Shown in pieces: positions 1-9,213 of a stretch of DNA of 64,000 bases. Source of the stretch: J029 sp964482495 (GTDB lineage: Bacteria; Planctomycetota; UBA1135). The position numbers and the translations under genes were made by a program. Where the stretch lies: contig CAYZXS010000003.1 of NCBI GenBank assembly GCA_964482495.1, forward strand, positions 73,540 to 137,539, written 5' to 3'. Positions within the stretch are counted from its first letter, which is position 1. The number at the start of each line of letters is the position of its first letter. A model generated the notes under the pieces. It was not told the DNA's origin. It saw only the letters and a program-made list of their open reading frames with translations, and made no database searches.

Positions 1-64
1 AGGGCTTGGCCATCGGCGGCCGCTGGTTCATGCAGACGAAGACGACGTGCTCGGGGCGGGACAT
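1..64 (-). CDS. 2Fe-2S ferredoxin-like protein, N-terminal fragment
   Basis: An ATG at 64..62 opens a leftward frame that runs off the window edge after 21 codons. The peptide begins MSRPEHVVFVCMNQRPP, which resembles the start of thioredoxin-fold (2Fe-2S) ferredoxins, whose first iron ligand lies in an FVCxNxR motif. The remaining cysteines would lie outside the window. The stop codon of the acyltransferase upstream is 17 nt before this start, so the two could be cotranscribed. The call rests on a short stretch and is tentative. Confidence 0.5.
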   Translation of the reverse strand, partial: MSRPEHVVFVCMNQRPPMAKP

Positions 65-80
65 GGCTGGAAGGGTAGCG

Positions 81-977
81 CTACGCCCCGCCTTCGACGC
101 CGTCGACTTGCTCCAGGAAGCGCGCCCGGACCTCCGCCATGTGCTGGGCGAGGGTGGAGCTCTGCCAGTCCTCGGTGCTGAGCGGCTCGAGGAAGCGGGC
201 TTCGATCTCGCCGGAGCGCACGAACCAGCCGCGCTCGGGCAGCAACCGGGCGTTGCCGAGCTGCACCATCGGCACCACCGGCACCCGGGTCGCGAGGGCG
301 AGGTGGAAGGGACCCTTCTTGAAGGGCAACAGGCGGCCGTCTCCCGATCGGGTGCCCTCCGGCGCGATCAGGACCGTCGCCCCCTCCTCCTTGACCCTCC
401 GCGCGGCCTTCTCCAGGCTCGCCATGCCGGCGGCCCGGTTGCTGCGGTCGATCGGGATGAAGCCGAGCGCCCGCATGGTCCGGCCGATGACCGGGATGCG
501 GTGGAATTCCTGCTTGTAGATCACCGTGCCGCCTTCCGGCCAGACCGCGGACAGCACCAGCAGGTCGAGCACGTTGACGTGGTTGATCATGAGGATCTGG
601 CCGCCGACTTGGAGGTTCTCGGTCCCGGCCTGCTCCACGCGGATGCCCAGGATCGCCATCAGGCCACGACCCCAGCCGCGGATCGCCCGCCGCATGCGCG
701 GCCGGAAGCTGCGCGGGAACAGGGCCGCCCACAGGCCGACAACCGCCGCATACAAGAATGCGTAGAGCAGGGCGATGGGCAGGGCGAGGATTGCGCGCAA
801 TTTCGTTCGGATCTTGGCCGGCGGATGACCGCGGCATCGGGCGGCGGCGGGCGCGGGATCTGGGCGGACATCATGGCTGCCCGGCGTCTTCCGTGGAACC
901 TCCGCGACCGCGGCGGCGTCTTTCCTGGACCCGGTCCGGTACCGGACCGCGCTAGGAATTCGGGTTCTCTGTGGCAT
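81..977 (-). CDS. plsC: 1-acyl-sn-glycerol-3-phosphate acyltransferase (PlsC family)
   Basis: Membrane enzyme predicted to move an acyl chain onto lysophosphatidate in phospholipid synthesis. The NHxxxxD catalytic motif is seen as NHVNVLD and the acceptor-binding motif as PEGTRSGDGRLLPFKKG, in the usual order and spacing. A hydrophobic segment (roughly residues 60-85) precedes the catalytic domain. The ATG at 977 gives 298 residues, but the first 58 are low-complexity and unlike the family. A TTG at 800..798 would give a more typical 239 residues, so the start is uncertain. The ferredoxin fragment follows 17 nt downstream, and an FG-GAP gene is divergent. Confidence 0.85.
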   Translation of the reverse strand: MPQRTRIPSAVRYRTGSRKDAAAVAEVPRKTPGSHDVRPDPAPAAARCRGHPPAKIRTKLRAILALPIALLYAFLYAAVVGLWAALFPRSFRPRMRRAIRGWGRGLMAILGIRVEQAGTENLQVGGQILMINHVNVLDLLVLSAVWPEGGTVIYKQEFHRIPVIGRTMRALGFIPIDRSNRAAGMASLEKAARRVKEEGATVLIAPEGTRSGDGRLLPFKKGPFHLALATRVPVVPMVQLGNARLLPERGWFVRSGEIEARFLEPLSTEDWQSSTLAQHMAEVRARFLEQVDGVEGGA

Positions 978-1051
978 CGGCCACGATTCCGCTAAAAATA
1001 CGGTCCCCCCTGGCGCTTTCTCACCGCCCTGCCTTTCACCGAAACTCGCGA

Positions 1052-2719
1052 ATGCTGCGCCTCTCGCTCCCCGTCGTGGGCTTGCTCACGATCCTCTCTC
1101 CCCTCGCCTCCGCCCAGCTCGTGGGTGGTGTCTGGGAAGACCTCGGCCTCCGCGAAGGGGCCGCCGTCGACGACCACCTGGGCTTCGCGCTCGACGGTGG
1201 CGGCGACTACGACGGCGACGGTGTGCCCGACTGGCTCGTCGGCAGCAAGCGCGCCCAGGCTCCCGGCTCGATGGAGAACGGCAAGGTCGAGGTGATCTCG
1301 GGCGCCGACGGCTCCGTCCTGGCCGGCACCTTCGGCTCGCGCTGGGACCGGCTCGGCTCGGCGGTCGCCTGGATCGGCGACGTCGACGGCGACGGCAAGG
1401 ACGACTTCGTGGCCGGCGCCAAGTACGGCTCCAACCCGAACAACGGCGTCACCGTCACCGGCCGCGCCTACGTCTGGGGCAGCGCCAGCGGCGGCATCCT
1501 GCGGGTCCACTACGGCACGACGCCTGCGCAGCGCTTCGGCGCCGACGTGGCCGCGGGGCAGGACCTGGACGGCGACGGCGTCAACGACTACCTGGTCGGC
1601 GCCCGCCACTCGGTGGTGAACGGCATGGTGATCGGCTCGGTCTTCGCCTACTCGGGCGCCACCGGCGCTGAGCTGATGCGGGTCGACGGCCAGGGCGAGT
1701 TCGAGTTCTTCGGCGCCGCGGTCGACTTCGCCGGCGACGTCGACGGCGACGGCACCCCGGACCTGCTGGTCGGCTCCGCCGAGGCCAACGCCGCGGCCGG
1801 CTTCGCCAGCGTCTATAGCGGCGCCACCGGCGCCCAGATCCTGCAGATCGTCGGCAACGGCACCGAGAAGCTCGGCGGCGACGTCGCCGGCATCGGTGAC
1901 ATCGACGGCGACGGCTTCGCCGACCTGCTGATCGGCGCGCCCTACGCCAACGGCGTCGGCGCCGCCTACGTCTACTCCGGCTTCAGCGGCACCCTGCTGC
2001 ACCAGTTCGACGGCGTGGCCGGCACCACCCTCGGCTTCGGCCTCTCCCTGGCCGGCGACGTCGACGGCGACGGTGAGCAGGACTTGCTGGTCGGCGCCCC
2101 CGGTGCCTCGCCCGCCGACACCGGCTTCGCTCGCCTCTACACCGCCAGCACCGGCGCCCTGATCCGCGAGATCCCCGGCAACGCCCCCGGTGACGCCTTC
2201 GGCCGCTCCAGCGCCTGCCTCGGCGACGTCGACGGCGACGGCCTCGACGACTTCGCCATCGGCGCCCACCAGGCCACCAGCGCCGGCGGCACCGCCTGGG
2301 CCGGCCAGGTGCGGCTGTTCAGCTTCAACCCGGTGCTGTTCACCGACGTCACCGAGATGGGGGCGGTCGCGGGCGGCCAGGTCGACTGCCAGTTCGACTT
2401 CCCGGCCTCCGAGGCCGGCATGATGTACGCGATGGTGGTCTCCTACAGCGGCCTCGGCCCGACCAACCACGCCGGCATCGACCTGCCGCTGGGCCAGGAC
2501 CTGATGTTCAACCGCACCGTCAACGGTGACTGGCCGCGCATCTTCACCGCGCCGCACGGCGTGCTGGACACCGACGGCAACGGCTCGACCATCTACATCG
2601 GCGACAACCTGTGGCTCGGCCCGCGCGTGGGCGAGACCTTCCACGGCTGCGTCGTCAGCTACGACAACGCCGGCGCCCGGATGGTCTCCGTGGCCCGGCC
2701 GCTGACGATCCTGCCCTGA
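1052..2719 (+). CDS. Secreted FG-GAP repeat protein with shared C-terminal module
   Basis: 555-residue exported protein. The ATG at 1052 starts directly at a signal peptide (MLRLSLPVVG..., cleavage near SA|QL); the longer frame from 971 adds unlikely sequence. Residues about 30-430 hold at least six FG-GAP/integrin-alpha repeats, each with a DxDGDGxxD calcium-binding loop followed by LLxGAP- or VGA-like strands, predicting a seven-bladed beta-propeller. The last 120 or so residues form a separate module (FDFPASEAG, SGLGP, LDTDGNG, TILP) that recurs in three other FG-GAP proteins of this window. Substrate or partner is unknown; such propellers commonly act in surface adhesion or matrix structure. 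A strong terminator follows. Confidence 0.85.
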   Translation: MLRLSLPVVGLLTILSPLASAQLVGGVWEDLGLREGAAVDDHLGFALDGGGDYDGDGVPDWLVGSKRAQAPGSMENGKVEVISGADGSVLAGTFGSRWDRLGSAVAWIGDVDGDGKDDFVAGAKYGSNPNNGVTVTGRAYVWGSASGGILRVHYGTTPAQRFGADVAAGQDLDGDGVNDYLVGARHSVVNGMVIGSVFAYSGATGAELMRVDGQGEFEFFGAAVDFAGDVDGDGTPDLLVGSAEANAAAGFASVYSGATGAQILQIVGNGTEKLGGDVAGIGDIDGDGFADLLIGAPYANGVGAAYVYSGFSGTLLHQFDGVAGTTLGFGLSLAGDVDGDGEQDLLVGAPGASPADTGFARLYTASTGALIREIPGNAPGDAFGRSSACLGDVDGDGLDDFAIGAHQATSAGGTAWAGQVRLFSFNPVLFTDVTEMGAVAGGQVDCQFDFPASEAGMMYAMVVSYSGLGPTNHAGIDLPLGQDLMFNRTVNGDWPRIFTAPHGVLDTDGNGSTIYIGDNLWLGPRVGETFHGCVVSYDNAGARMVSVARPLTILP

Positions 2720-2738
2720 GCGAGAGCCCGGCAGGCGA

Positions 2739-2774
2739 GGAGGGAGGCGAGGCTCGCCTCCCTCCTTTCTTTTT
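2739..2774 (+). terminator. Rho-independent terminator after the FG-GAP gene
   Basis: An 11-bp perfect stem (GGAGGGAGGCG at 2739-2749 paired with 2755-2765, loop AGGCT) is followed by TTTCTTTTT. It lies 20 nt after the stop codon at 2719 and before the next gene at 2808. This is a textbook intrinsic terminator shape. Confidence 0.85.
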
Positions 2775-2807
2775 GTCCCGCCAGCGCCGGTTCTCTCACA
2801 CGGTAGG

Positions 2808-5800
2808 ATGAAATCGGTCGTCCCCGCCATGCCCGCCATCACCACCGCCCAATCGGTCTTCCTCTGCCTGTCCATGGCCGCAGGCCTGTCCGGGCCCATC
2901 GCGGCGCAGGCGCTGCCCCCGCTGCCGCCGCTTCAGGAGCCCGCCCAGCGGCCGGTCGATGCGCCGGCAGCCGACGCCGAGCCCGGGCAGACCGGCGTCG
3001 ACTTCGAGGCCCAGATCCGGCCGCTGCTCGAGGCCCGCTGCCACGACTGCCACGGCCCCTCCAAGCACGCCGCCGGCCTGCGGCTCGATCAGCGCGCCGC
3101 GGCATTGGCGGGCAGCTTCCTCGGCAAGGAGCCGGTGATCGTGCCGGGCGACCCGGAGGACTCCGAGCTCGTCTACCGGGTCGAGACCGACGACGAGGAC
3201 GACCGCATGCCGCCGGACGGGCCGGCGCTGACCGCCGAGGAGACGAGGCTCATCCGGAGCTGGGTCGAGCAGGGCGCGGCGTGGCCGGAGGACGGGGAGC
3301 AGGCCCGCTGGCCCGCCCGCCACTGGGCCTACCGGGCGCCGCGGCGGCCCGAGCCGCCCGCCGTCGCCGACCCCGCCTGGTGCCGCAACGAGGTCGACCG
3401 CTTCGTCCTGGCGCGGCTCGAGGCCGCGGGCCTGGCGCCGTCGCCGGAGGCCGACCGCCGAAGCCTGATCCGGCGCCTGAGCCTCGACCTCACCGGCCTG
3501 CCGCCGACCCCGCAGCAGGTCGCCGCCTTCCTCGCCGACCCTGCGCCGGACGCCTACGAGCGGCTGGTCGACCGGCTGCTGGCCTCGCCGCACTATGGCG
3601 AGCGCATGGCGCGCGGCTGGCTCGACCTGGCCCGCTACGCCGACACCGACGGCTATGAGAAGGACAACGAGCGCAGCGCCTGGCCCTACCGCGACTGGGT
3701 GGTCCGGGCCTTCAACGATGACCTGCCCTACGACCAGTTCACCCTCGAGCAGCTGGCCGGCGACCTGCTGCCCGGCGCCACGCTCGACCAGCGCGTCGCC
3801 ACCGGCTTCCACCGCAACACCATGGTCAACCAGGAGGGCGGCACCGACCCCGAGGAGTTCCGGGTCGAGGCGGTCAAGGACCGGGTCGACACCACGGCGA
3901 CGGTGTGGATGGGGGTGACCCTCGGCTGCGCCCAGTGCCACAACCACAAGTTCGACCCCTTCTCGCAGCGGGACTACTACCGCTTCTTCGCCTACTTCAA
4001 CAGCACCGCCGACGGCGGCAACGCCCAGGCGCCGGTGATCGAGGCGCCCCCGCCCGCGCTGCGCGCCGAGCTCGAGCGCGGCCGCGCCGAGATCGCCGAC
4101 CTGGAGGGACGCCTGGCGACGGTGACGCCGCCGCTGCGGCGCGAGATGCGCGCCTGGGAGGGCGGCCTGCGCCAGAGGCTGGAGGCCGAGCGCGCCGCGG
4201 AAACGGCGTGGAGCGCCTGGGCCTACGCCGGCCCTTACGCCCCTCCCGCGGGGGAGCCGGTCTACGCCTTCGCCGCTCCGCCCGAGCGCCCCGAGGCCGC
4301 CGCCGAGGTCGCCTGGCGGCCGCGGCCCGAGTGGGCGGATGGCCAGGTGCACGCCTTCGCCGACACCGCTGCCCCGGCCGCCCACTACCTGAGCCGCAGC
4401 GTCGAGCTGGCGGCGCCGGCGCGGCTGGCCTTGTCCTTCGGCAGCGACGACAGCCTGCGGGTGTGGGTCGATGGCGAGGAGGTGCTCGGCCGCGAGGTCG
4501 CGCGCGGGGCGGCGCTGGACCAGGACGTGGTCGAGGTCGAACTGACCGCCGGCCACCACCAGCTTCTGCTCAAGGTCGGCAACACCGGCGGCGCCACCGG
4601 CTTCGCCTTCCGCGTGCTCCCGGCCGGCCTGCCGCCGGCGCTGGCGGTGCTGGTGGAGGTGCCGGAGACCGAGCGCACGCCGATCGACCAGCAGCGGCTG
4701 GAGGCGCGCTTCCTGGCCGGGGCGCCGTCGCTGGAGCCGCTGCGCGCCGAGCTGGCCGCCGCCCGCGCCGCGCTGCCGGCGGCGCCGACGGCGATGGTGA
4801 TGCAGGAGCTGCCAGAGCCGCGGCCGAGCTTCGTGCTCGACAAGGGCAACTTCCTGCTGCCGGCCGAGCCCGTCGAGCCCGGGGTGCCCGGCGCCCTCAA
4901 CGGCCGGATCGGCGCCGCGCCCGCCGACCGCGCCGAGCTGGCGCGCTGGCTGACCCGTCCGGACCACCCGCTGACGGCGCGGGTGGCGGTGAACCGCGCT
5001 TGGCAGCACCACTTCGGCGCCGGCCTGGTGGCGACGCCGGAGAACTTCGGCACCCAGGGCGAGCCGCCCAGCCACCCCGGCCTGCTCGACTGGCTGGCGA
5101 CCGAGTTCCCGCGGCTCGGCTGGAGCCACAAGGCGCTGCACCGGCTGATCGTGAGCTCGGCCGCCTACCGGCAGAGCTCGCGGACGACGGCGGCGCGGCT
5201 CGAGGCCGACCCGGCCAACCGGCTGCTGTCGCGAGGGCCGCGGATGCGCCTCGGCGGCGAGGAGCTGCGCGACCTGAACCTGGCCGTCAGCGGCCTGCTC
5301 GAGCCGCAGCTCGGCGGGCCGAGCGTCTACCCGCCGCAGCCCGCCGGCTACGACAAGGGCACCTACGCCGGCGACCGCTGGCGCACCGCCGAGGGCGCCG
5401 GGCGCTACCGCCGCAGCCTCTACACCTTCTGGCGCCGGACCTCGCCCTATCCGGTTTACCAGCTCTTCGACGCCCCCAGCCGCGAGTTCTGCGCCACCCG
5501 CCGCGAGCGTTCCAACACGCCCCTGCAGGCCCTGGCGCAGTTCAACGAGCAGTCGGCGGTCGAGGCCGCGGCCGGCTTGGCGCTGCGGCTGGCGGGGGCC
5601 GCCGCCTTGGCGGCCGACCAAGCCGGCGGCGCGGCCGACGGCCTGGCGGCGGGCGTCGAGCGCGGCTTCCTGCTGTGCCTGGCGCGGCCGCCGGAGCCGG
5701 CGGAGCGGGCCTTGCTGCTCGGGCTCTACCGCGATGAACTGGCGCGCTTGCGAGCGGCGCCGGAGCAGCTCCAGGCCCTGGGGGCCGCCTCGCACGGCCT

Positions 5801-5888
5801 GCTCGACGGCGTGGCCGAAGAGACCGCCGCCTGGTTCCTGGTCGCCAACCTGCTCCTCAACCTCGACGAGACCCTGACGATCGGATGA
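2808..5888 (+). CDS. PSCyt1/DUF1549/DUF1553 planctomycete cytochrome-like protein
   Basis: 1026-residue exported protein with a signal peptide ending near residue 33. A PSCyt1 haem-binding motif CHDCHG sits near residue 79. It is followed by DUF1549 (PSCyt2; about 185-395), which contains a second CAQCH motif, then a beta-sandwich insert with GSDDSLRVWVDG near 550, and DUF1553 (PSD1; about 700-1020, with NRxWxHHFG and the RRTSP / SNTPLQALAxFN signatures). This architecture is typical of Planctomycetota and is usually paired with DUF1501, as here. A c-type haem role and a link to polysaccharide breakdown or electron transfer are proposed for the family but unproven. Its stop codon overlaps the next start (ATGA), indicating translational coupling. 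Confidence 0.92.
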   Translation: MKSVVPAMPAITTAQSVFLCLSMAAGLSGPIAAQALPPLPPLQEPAQRPVDAPAADAEPGQTGVDFEAQIRPLLEARCHDCHGPSKHAAGLRLDQRAAALAGSFLGKEPVIVPGDPEDSELVYRVETDDEDDRMPPDGPALTAEETRLIRSWVEQGAAWPEDGEQARWPARHWAYRAPRRPEPPAVADPAWCRNEVDRFVLARLEAAGLAPSPEADRRSLIRRLSLDLTGLPPTPQQVAAFLADPAPDAYERLVDRLLASPHYGERMARGWLDLARYADTDGYEKDNERSAWPYRDWVVRAFNDDLPYDQFTLEQLAGDLLPGATLDQRVATGFHRNTMVNQEGGTDPEEFRVEAVKDRVDTTATVWMGVTLGCAQCHNHKFDPFSQRDYYRFFAYFNSTADGGNAQAPVIEAPPPALRAELERGRAEIADLEGRLATVTPPLRREMRAWEGGLRQRLEAERAAETAWSAWAYAGPYAPPAGEPVYAFAAPPERPEAAAEVAWRPRPEWADGQVHAFADTAAPAAHYLSRSVELAAPARLALSFGSDDSLRVWVDGEEVLGREVARGAALDQDVVEVELTAGHHQLLLKVGNTGGATGFAFRVLPAGLPPALAVLVEVPETERTPIDQQRLEARFLAGAPSLEPLRAELAAARAALPAAPTAMVMQELPEPRPSFVLDKGNFLLPAEPVEPGVPGALNGRIGAAPADRAELARWLTRPDHPLTARVAVNRAWQHHFGAGLVATPENFGTQGEPPSHPGLLDWLATEFPRLGWSHKALHRLIVSSAAYRQSSRTTAARLEADPANRLLSRGPRMRLGGEELRDLNLAVSGLLEPQLGGPSVYPPQPAGYDKGTYAGDRWRTAEGAGRYRRSLYTFWRRTSPYPVYQLFDAPSREFCATRRERSNTPLQALAQFNEQSAVEAAAGLALRLAGAAALAADQAGGAADGLAAGVERGFLLCLARPPEPAERALLLGLYRDELARLRAAPEQLQALGAASHGLLDGVAEETAAWFLVANLLLNLDETLTIG

Positions 5889-7318
5889 GCCGTTCCCTCC
5901 CGCCCGCCCCGCCCGCCGGCCCGAGCCGCCGCGCCTTCCTGGGACAGCTCGGCGCCTTCTCCTTGGCGGGCCTCGTGCCCGGCGCCCTGCCCGGCCTGCA
6001 GCCTGGCGCCGCGGCGCCCCTGCGCCCGCGCGCCGGCGCCCCGGTGAAGCGGGTGATCTACCTGCACATGGCCGGCTCGCCGAGCCAGCTCGACCTGTTC
6101 CAGCCCAAGCCCTACCTGGTCGAGCACGACGGCGAGGACATCCCGGCCGAGTTCACCGCCAACGAGCGCTTCGCCTTCATCAAGGGCACGCCGAAGCTGC
6201 TCGGCTCGCCCTACGCCTTCGCCCAGCACGGCGACAGCGGCCACTGGTTCTCGGAGCTGCTGCCCGAGATGGCGAAGCAGGCCGACAAGCTGGCCTTCCT
6301 GCACGCCATCCACACCGACCAGTTCAACCACGCGCCGGCGCAGATCTTCCTCAACACCGGCCACGCGCGCATCGGCCGGCCGAGCCTGGGCGCCTGGCTG
6401 AGCTACGGCCTCGGCACCGAGAACCCGAACCTGCCGGCCTTCGTGGTCATGATGTCGGGCCAGTTCGGCCCCAGCGGCGGCGCCGCCTGCTGGAGCAGCG
6501 GCTTCTTGCCGACGGTGCACCAGGGGGTGCGGCTGCGCGGGCAGGGCGACCCGGTGCTCTACCTCTCCGAACCCGGCGGCGTCGACCGCGCTGCGCGTCG
6601 GCGCTCGCTGGACGCCCTCGGCGAGCTCAACCGGCTCGGGCACGAGCGCCACCAGGACCCCGAGACCCTGACCCGGATCGAGCAGTACGAGCTCGCCTAC
6701 CGGATGCAGGAGGTCATGCCCGAGCTCGCCGACCTGGGCAGCGAGTCGGCCGAGACCCTGGCCCGCTATGGCGCTGTTCCCGGCGAGGCCAGCTACGCCA
6801 ACAATTGCCTGCTGGCGCGGCGGATGTCCGAGGCCGGGGTCCGCTTCATCCACCTCTACGACTGGGGCTGGGACAGCCACGGCACCAACCCCGGCGACGA
6901 CATCATCACCTCGCTCCCTCGGCAGTGCCGCCGGACGGACCGAGCCACCGCGGCGCTGCTGGCCGACCTCGAGCAGCGCGGGCTGCTGGACGAGACCCTG
7001 GTGGTCTGGGGCGGCGAATTCGGCCGCACGCCGATGAACGAGCGCCGCAACGGCTCGACCTTCCTCGGCCGCGACCACCACCCGCACGCCTTCAGCATGT
7101 GGTTGGCCGGCGCTGGCATCCGCGGCGGCGCCTCGCTGGGCGCGACCGACGAGCTCGGCTACTTCCCGACCGAAGGCCGAGTCGGCGTGCACGACCTGCA
7201 CGCGACCATGCTGCACCTGATGGGCATCGACCACGAGCAGCTCACCTACCGCTTCCAGGGCCGGGACTTCCGGCTGACGGACGTAGCCGGGGAGCGGATC
7301 GGGGCGATCCTGGCCTGA
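5885..7318 (+). CDS. DUF1501 family Tat-exported protein
   Basis: 477 residues. A twin-arginine signal (SRRAFLGQLGAFSLAGL) lies within the first 35 residues, predicting export in folded form. The rest matches DUF1501, a domain with an alkaline-phosphatase/sulfatase-like fold: HMAGSPSQLDLF near 65, WDSHG near 335, GGEFGRTP near 380 and GRDHHPHAF near 398 are the conserved segments. The gene overlaps the upstream PSCyt gene by 4 nt, the standard planctomycete arrangement, and the two products are presumed to work together in the periplasm. The exact reaction is not established for the family. Confidence 0.92.
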   Translation: MSRSLPPAPPAGPSRRAFLGQLGAFSLAGLVPGALPGLQPGAAAPLRPRAGAPVKRVIYLHMAGSPSQLDLFQPKPYLVEHDGEDIPAEFTANERFAFIKGTPKLLGSPYAFAQHGDSGHWFSELLPEMAKQADKLAFLHAIHTDQFNHAPAQIFLNTGHARIGRPSLGAWLSYGLGTENPNLPAFVVMMSGQFGPSGGAACWSSGFLPTVHQGVRLRGQGDPVLYLSEPGGVDRAARRRSLDALGELNRLGHERHQDPETLTRIEQYELAYRMQEVMPELADLGSESAETLARYGAVPGEASYANNCLLARRMSEAGVRFIHLYDWGWDSHGTNPGDDIITSLPRQCRRTDRATAALLADLEQRGLLDETLVVWGGEFGRTPMNERRNGSTFLGRDHHPHAFSMWLAGAGIRGGASLGATDELGYFPTEGRVGVHDLHATMLHLMGIDHEQLTYRFQGRDFRLTDVAGERIGAILA

Positions 7319-7576
7319 GCGGGCCGGATTCGCCGGAACGGCCGGCGCCCTTTCGGGTAGGCTTGAGGCGGCCCGGCGCGGTTCGGAAATGGCGGAACCG
7401 TGCGCTCAGGGCCTCCGTCCCATCCTTGTCGGGGAATCCCCCGGGTCCGCTTCCTAGGCCCTTCCCCAGGCGTAACTCACTCCCCTGCAAAGAGAAACGA
7501 CGCACCGCCCGGTCCTGGAGAGGACCCCGCGGCGCGCGTCCTTCCCGGCGCTACCCCCTCCCAACCCCACTCCCGC

Positions 7577-9127
7577 ATGATCACGACCCTTCCGACCCTG
7601 CTGCTCTCAGCTGCCCTGACCGTGGGCGGTGGCGAGAATCCCGCGACGAACTCCCTGGAGAAGGAGTTCTACGCCTGGTCTCTCCAGTCCCTGGAGGTTC
7701 CGGCCGAGGCCGGCCAGTCATTCCAGGTCCGCGTCATCCTCGACGAGTGGTTCGACGCCGAACTGGTCCTCGACCCGTACACCGTCCGCTCGGCCAACTT
7801 CAAGGCCTACGAGCAGGGCGCTGACGGCGAGCTGCGCGAGATCGTGCCGCCGACCCCGGTCACCTACCGCGGCATGGTCGCCGGCATCCCCGGCAGCGTC
7901 GTCTCGGCCTCGATCATCGACGGCCAGCTGCGCGCCCGCGTCGACCTGCACGACGGTAGCTCCGCTCGCGTCATCGAGCCGCTGACCGACTTCGACACCA
8001 CGGCCAGCAAGGACATGCACGTGGTCTACGACAGCTCGGACGTCCTCCCGGACACGGGCTTCGTCATGGCCGAGCCGCTGCTCCCGCCGGTCCCGACCGC
8101 GCCCCCGAGCCAGCACAACCACGACGCGGACGGCGATCACGCCGGCCACGACCACACCGGTTCCGGTGCGGTGGGCGGCAGCCGCGGCGCCCGCGCCGAC
8201 GAGACCTGCGAGATCGCCTGTGACGCCGACTACCAGTTCTACCAGAAGAACGGCAACAGCTCGTCCGCCACGATCAACGACATCGAGTCGGTCCTGAACG
8301 ACACCGAGACCATCTACCAGCGCGACACCGGCATCTGCTACGACCTGACCACCGTCGTCGTGCGGACCAGCAGCGCCTCGAACCCGTACACCAGCAACGA
8401 CCCGGGCACCCTGCTCAACCAGTTCCGCGCGGAGTGGCTGAACAACCAGGGCCACATCGTCCGCGACGTCGCGGAGCTGTTCACCGGCCGCTCGATCAAC
8501 GGCAGCGTCATCGGCATCGCCTGGCTCGGCGGCATCTGCAACAGCTACGGCTACTCGATGGTGCAGTCCCGCTACACCAGCAACTGGTCGCGTCGCGTCA
8601 GCCTGACGACCCACGAGCTGGGCCACAACTGGAACGCGGGCCACTGCTGCAGCAGCTGCTCCGGCTGTAACACCTGCCACATCATGTGCCCCTGCAACGG
8701 CGGCTGCTCCGGCAACGTCACCAAGTTCGGCAACTCGAGCATCAACGCCATCACCAACTACAAGAACAGCCGGAACTGCTTGGACAACGGCTGCGGTGGC
8801 GGCAGCGGCGGCAACCTGAACATCTCCGCCCTGATCCCGGGCAACGCTGGCCAGGTCAACCGCTTGGACATCACCGGCGCGACCCCGAACTCGACGGTCA
8901 CGGTCTACTTCAGCCGGAACTCCGGCCTGACCGCGGTCGCTGGCTGCACCGGCCTCTACCTGGGCCTGGGCAACGCCAAGACCGCTGGCTCGACCACCAC
9001 CGACGCCAACGGCTCGGGTTCCTTCTCGAAGTCGGTCCCGGCCACCGCCGCCGGCCGCACCTTCTACATCCAGGCCGCCGAGACCGCCGGCTGCCAGATC
9101 AGCAACCTGCTGACCCACACCTTCTAG
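7577..9127 (+). CDS. Secreted zinc metalloprotease of the metzincin (M12B-like) type
   Basis: 516 residues from the ATG at 7577, which begins a signal peptide. Residues about 30-140 resemble a reprolysin propeptide. A histidine/aspartate-rich linker near 178-195 (HNHDADGDHAGHDH) might bind metal. The catalytic domain contains the full zinc site HELGHNWNAGH (His346, Glu347, His350, His356), followed by a cysteine-rich stretch and an IMCP segment that fits a Met-turn. The last 100 or so residues form a beta module (ISALIPGNAG...) also seen at the C terminus of the protein at 48314-49375. It probably degrades extracellular protein. A terminator-like hairpin follows. Confidence 0.88.
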   Translation: MITTLPTLLLSAALTVGGGENPATNSLEKEFYAWSLQSLEVPAEAGQSFQVRVILDEWFDAELVLDPYTVRSANFKAYEQGADGELREIVPPTPVTYRGMVAGIPGSVVSASIIDGQLRARVDLHDGSSARVIEPLTDFDTTASKDMHVVYDSSDVLPDTGFVMAEPLLPPVPTAPPSQHNHDADGDHAGHDHTGSGAVGGSRGARADETCEIACDADYQFYQKNGNSSSATINDIESVLNDTETIYQRDTGICYDLTTVVVRTSSASNPYTSNDPGTLLNQFRAEWLNNQGHIVRDVAELFTGRSINGSVIGIAWLGGICNSYGYSMVQSRYTSNWSRRVSLTTHELGHNWNAGHCCSSCSGCNTCHIMCPCNGGCSGNVTKFGNSSINAITNYKNSRNCLDNGCGGGSGGNLNISALIPGNAGQVNRLDITGATPNSTVTVYFSRNSGLTAVAGCTGLYLGLGNAKTAGSTTTDANGSGSFSKSVPATAAGRTFYIQAAETAGCQISNLLTHTF

Positions 9128-9151
9128 GCGCTCGCGCCCCGTCGATGCGGG

Positions 9152-9185
9152 CCGGTCCCTCCGGGGGCCGGTCCGCTCTCTTTTT
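9152..9185 (+). terminator. Probable intrinsic terminator after the metalloprotease gene
   Basis: CCGGTCCC (9152-9159) can pair with GGGGCCGG (9164-9171), with one G-T pair and loop TCCG, followed by TCCGCTCTCTTTTT. It sits between two convergent genes (stops at 9127 and 9214). Confidence 0.65.
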
Positions 9186-9213
9186 ACCCGGCCAGGGCTG
9201 CGTGGAGGGGGGG

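Noticed and set aside
1207..2290. Repeated GACGGCGACGGC words as a DNA repeat array
   Set aside because: They are the codons of the DGDG calcium loops in FG-GAP blades, so the periodicity is protein-level and not a CRISPR or satellite.
2796..5795. A 999-codon open frame on the minus strand
   Set aside because: It lies entirely opposite the PSCyt gene and its translation is a low-complexity R/G/A/V-rich mirror, as expected of antisense frames in high-GC DNA.
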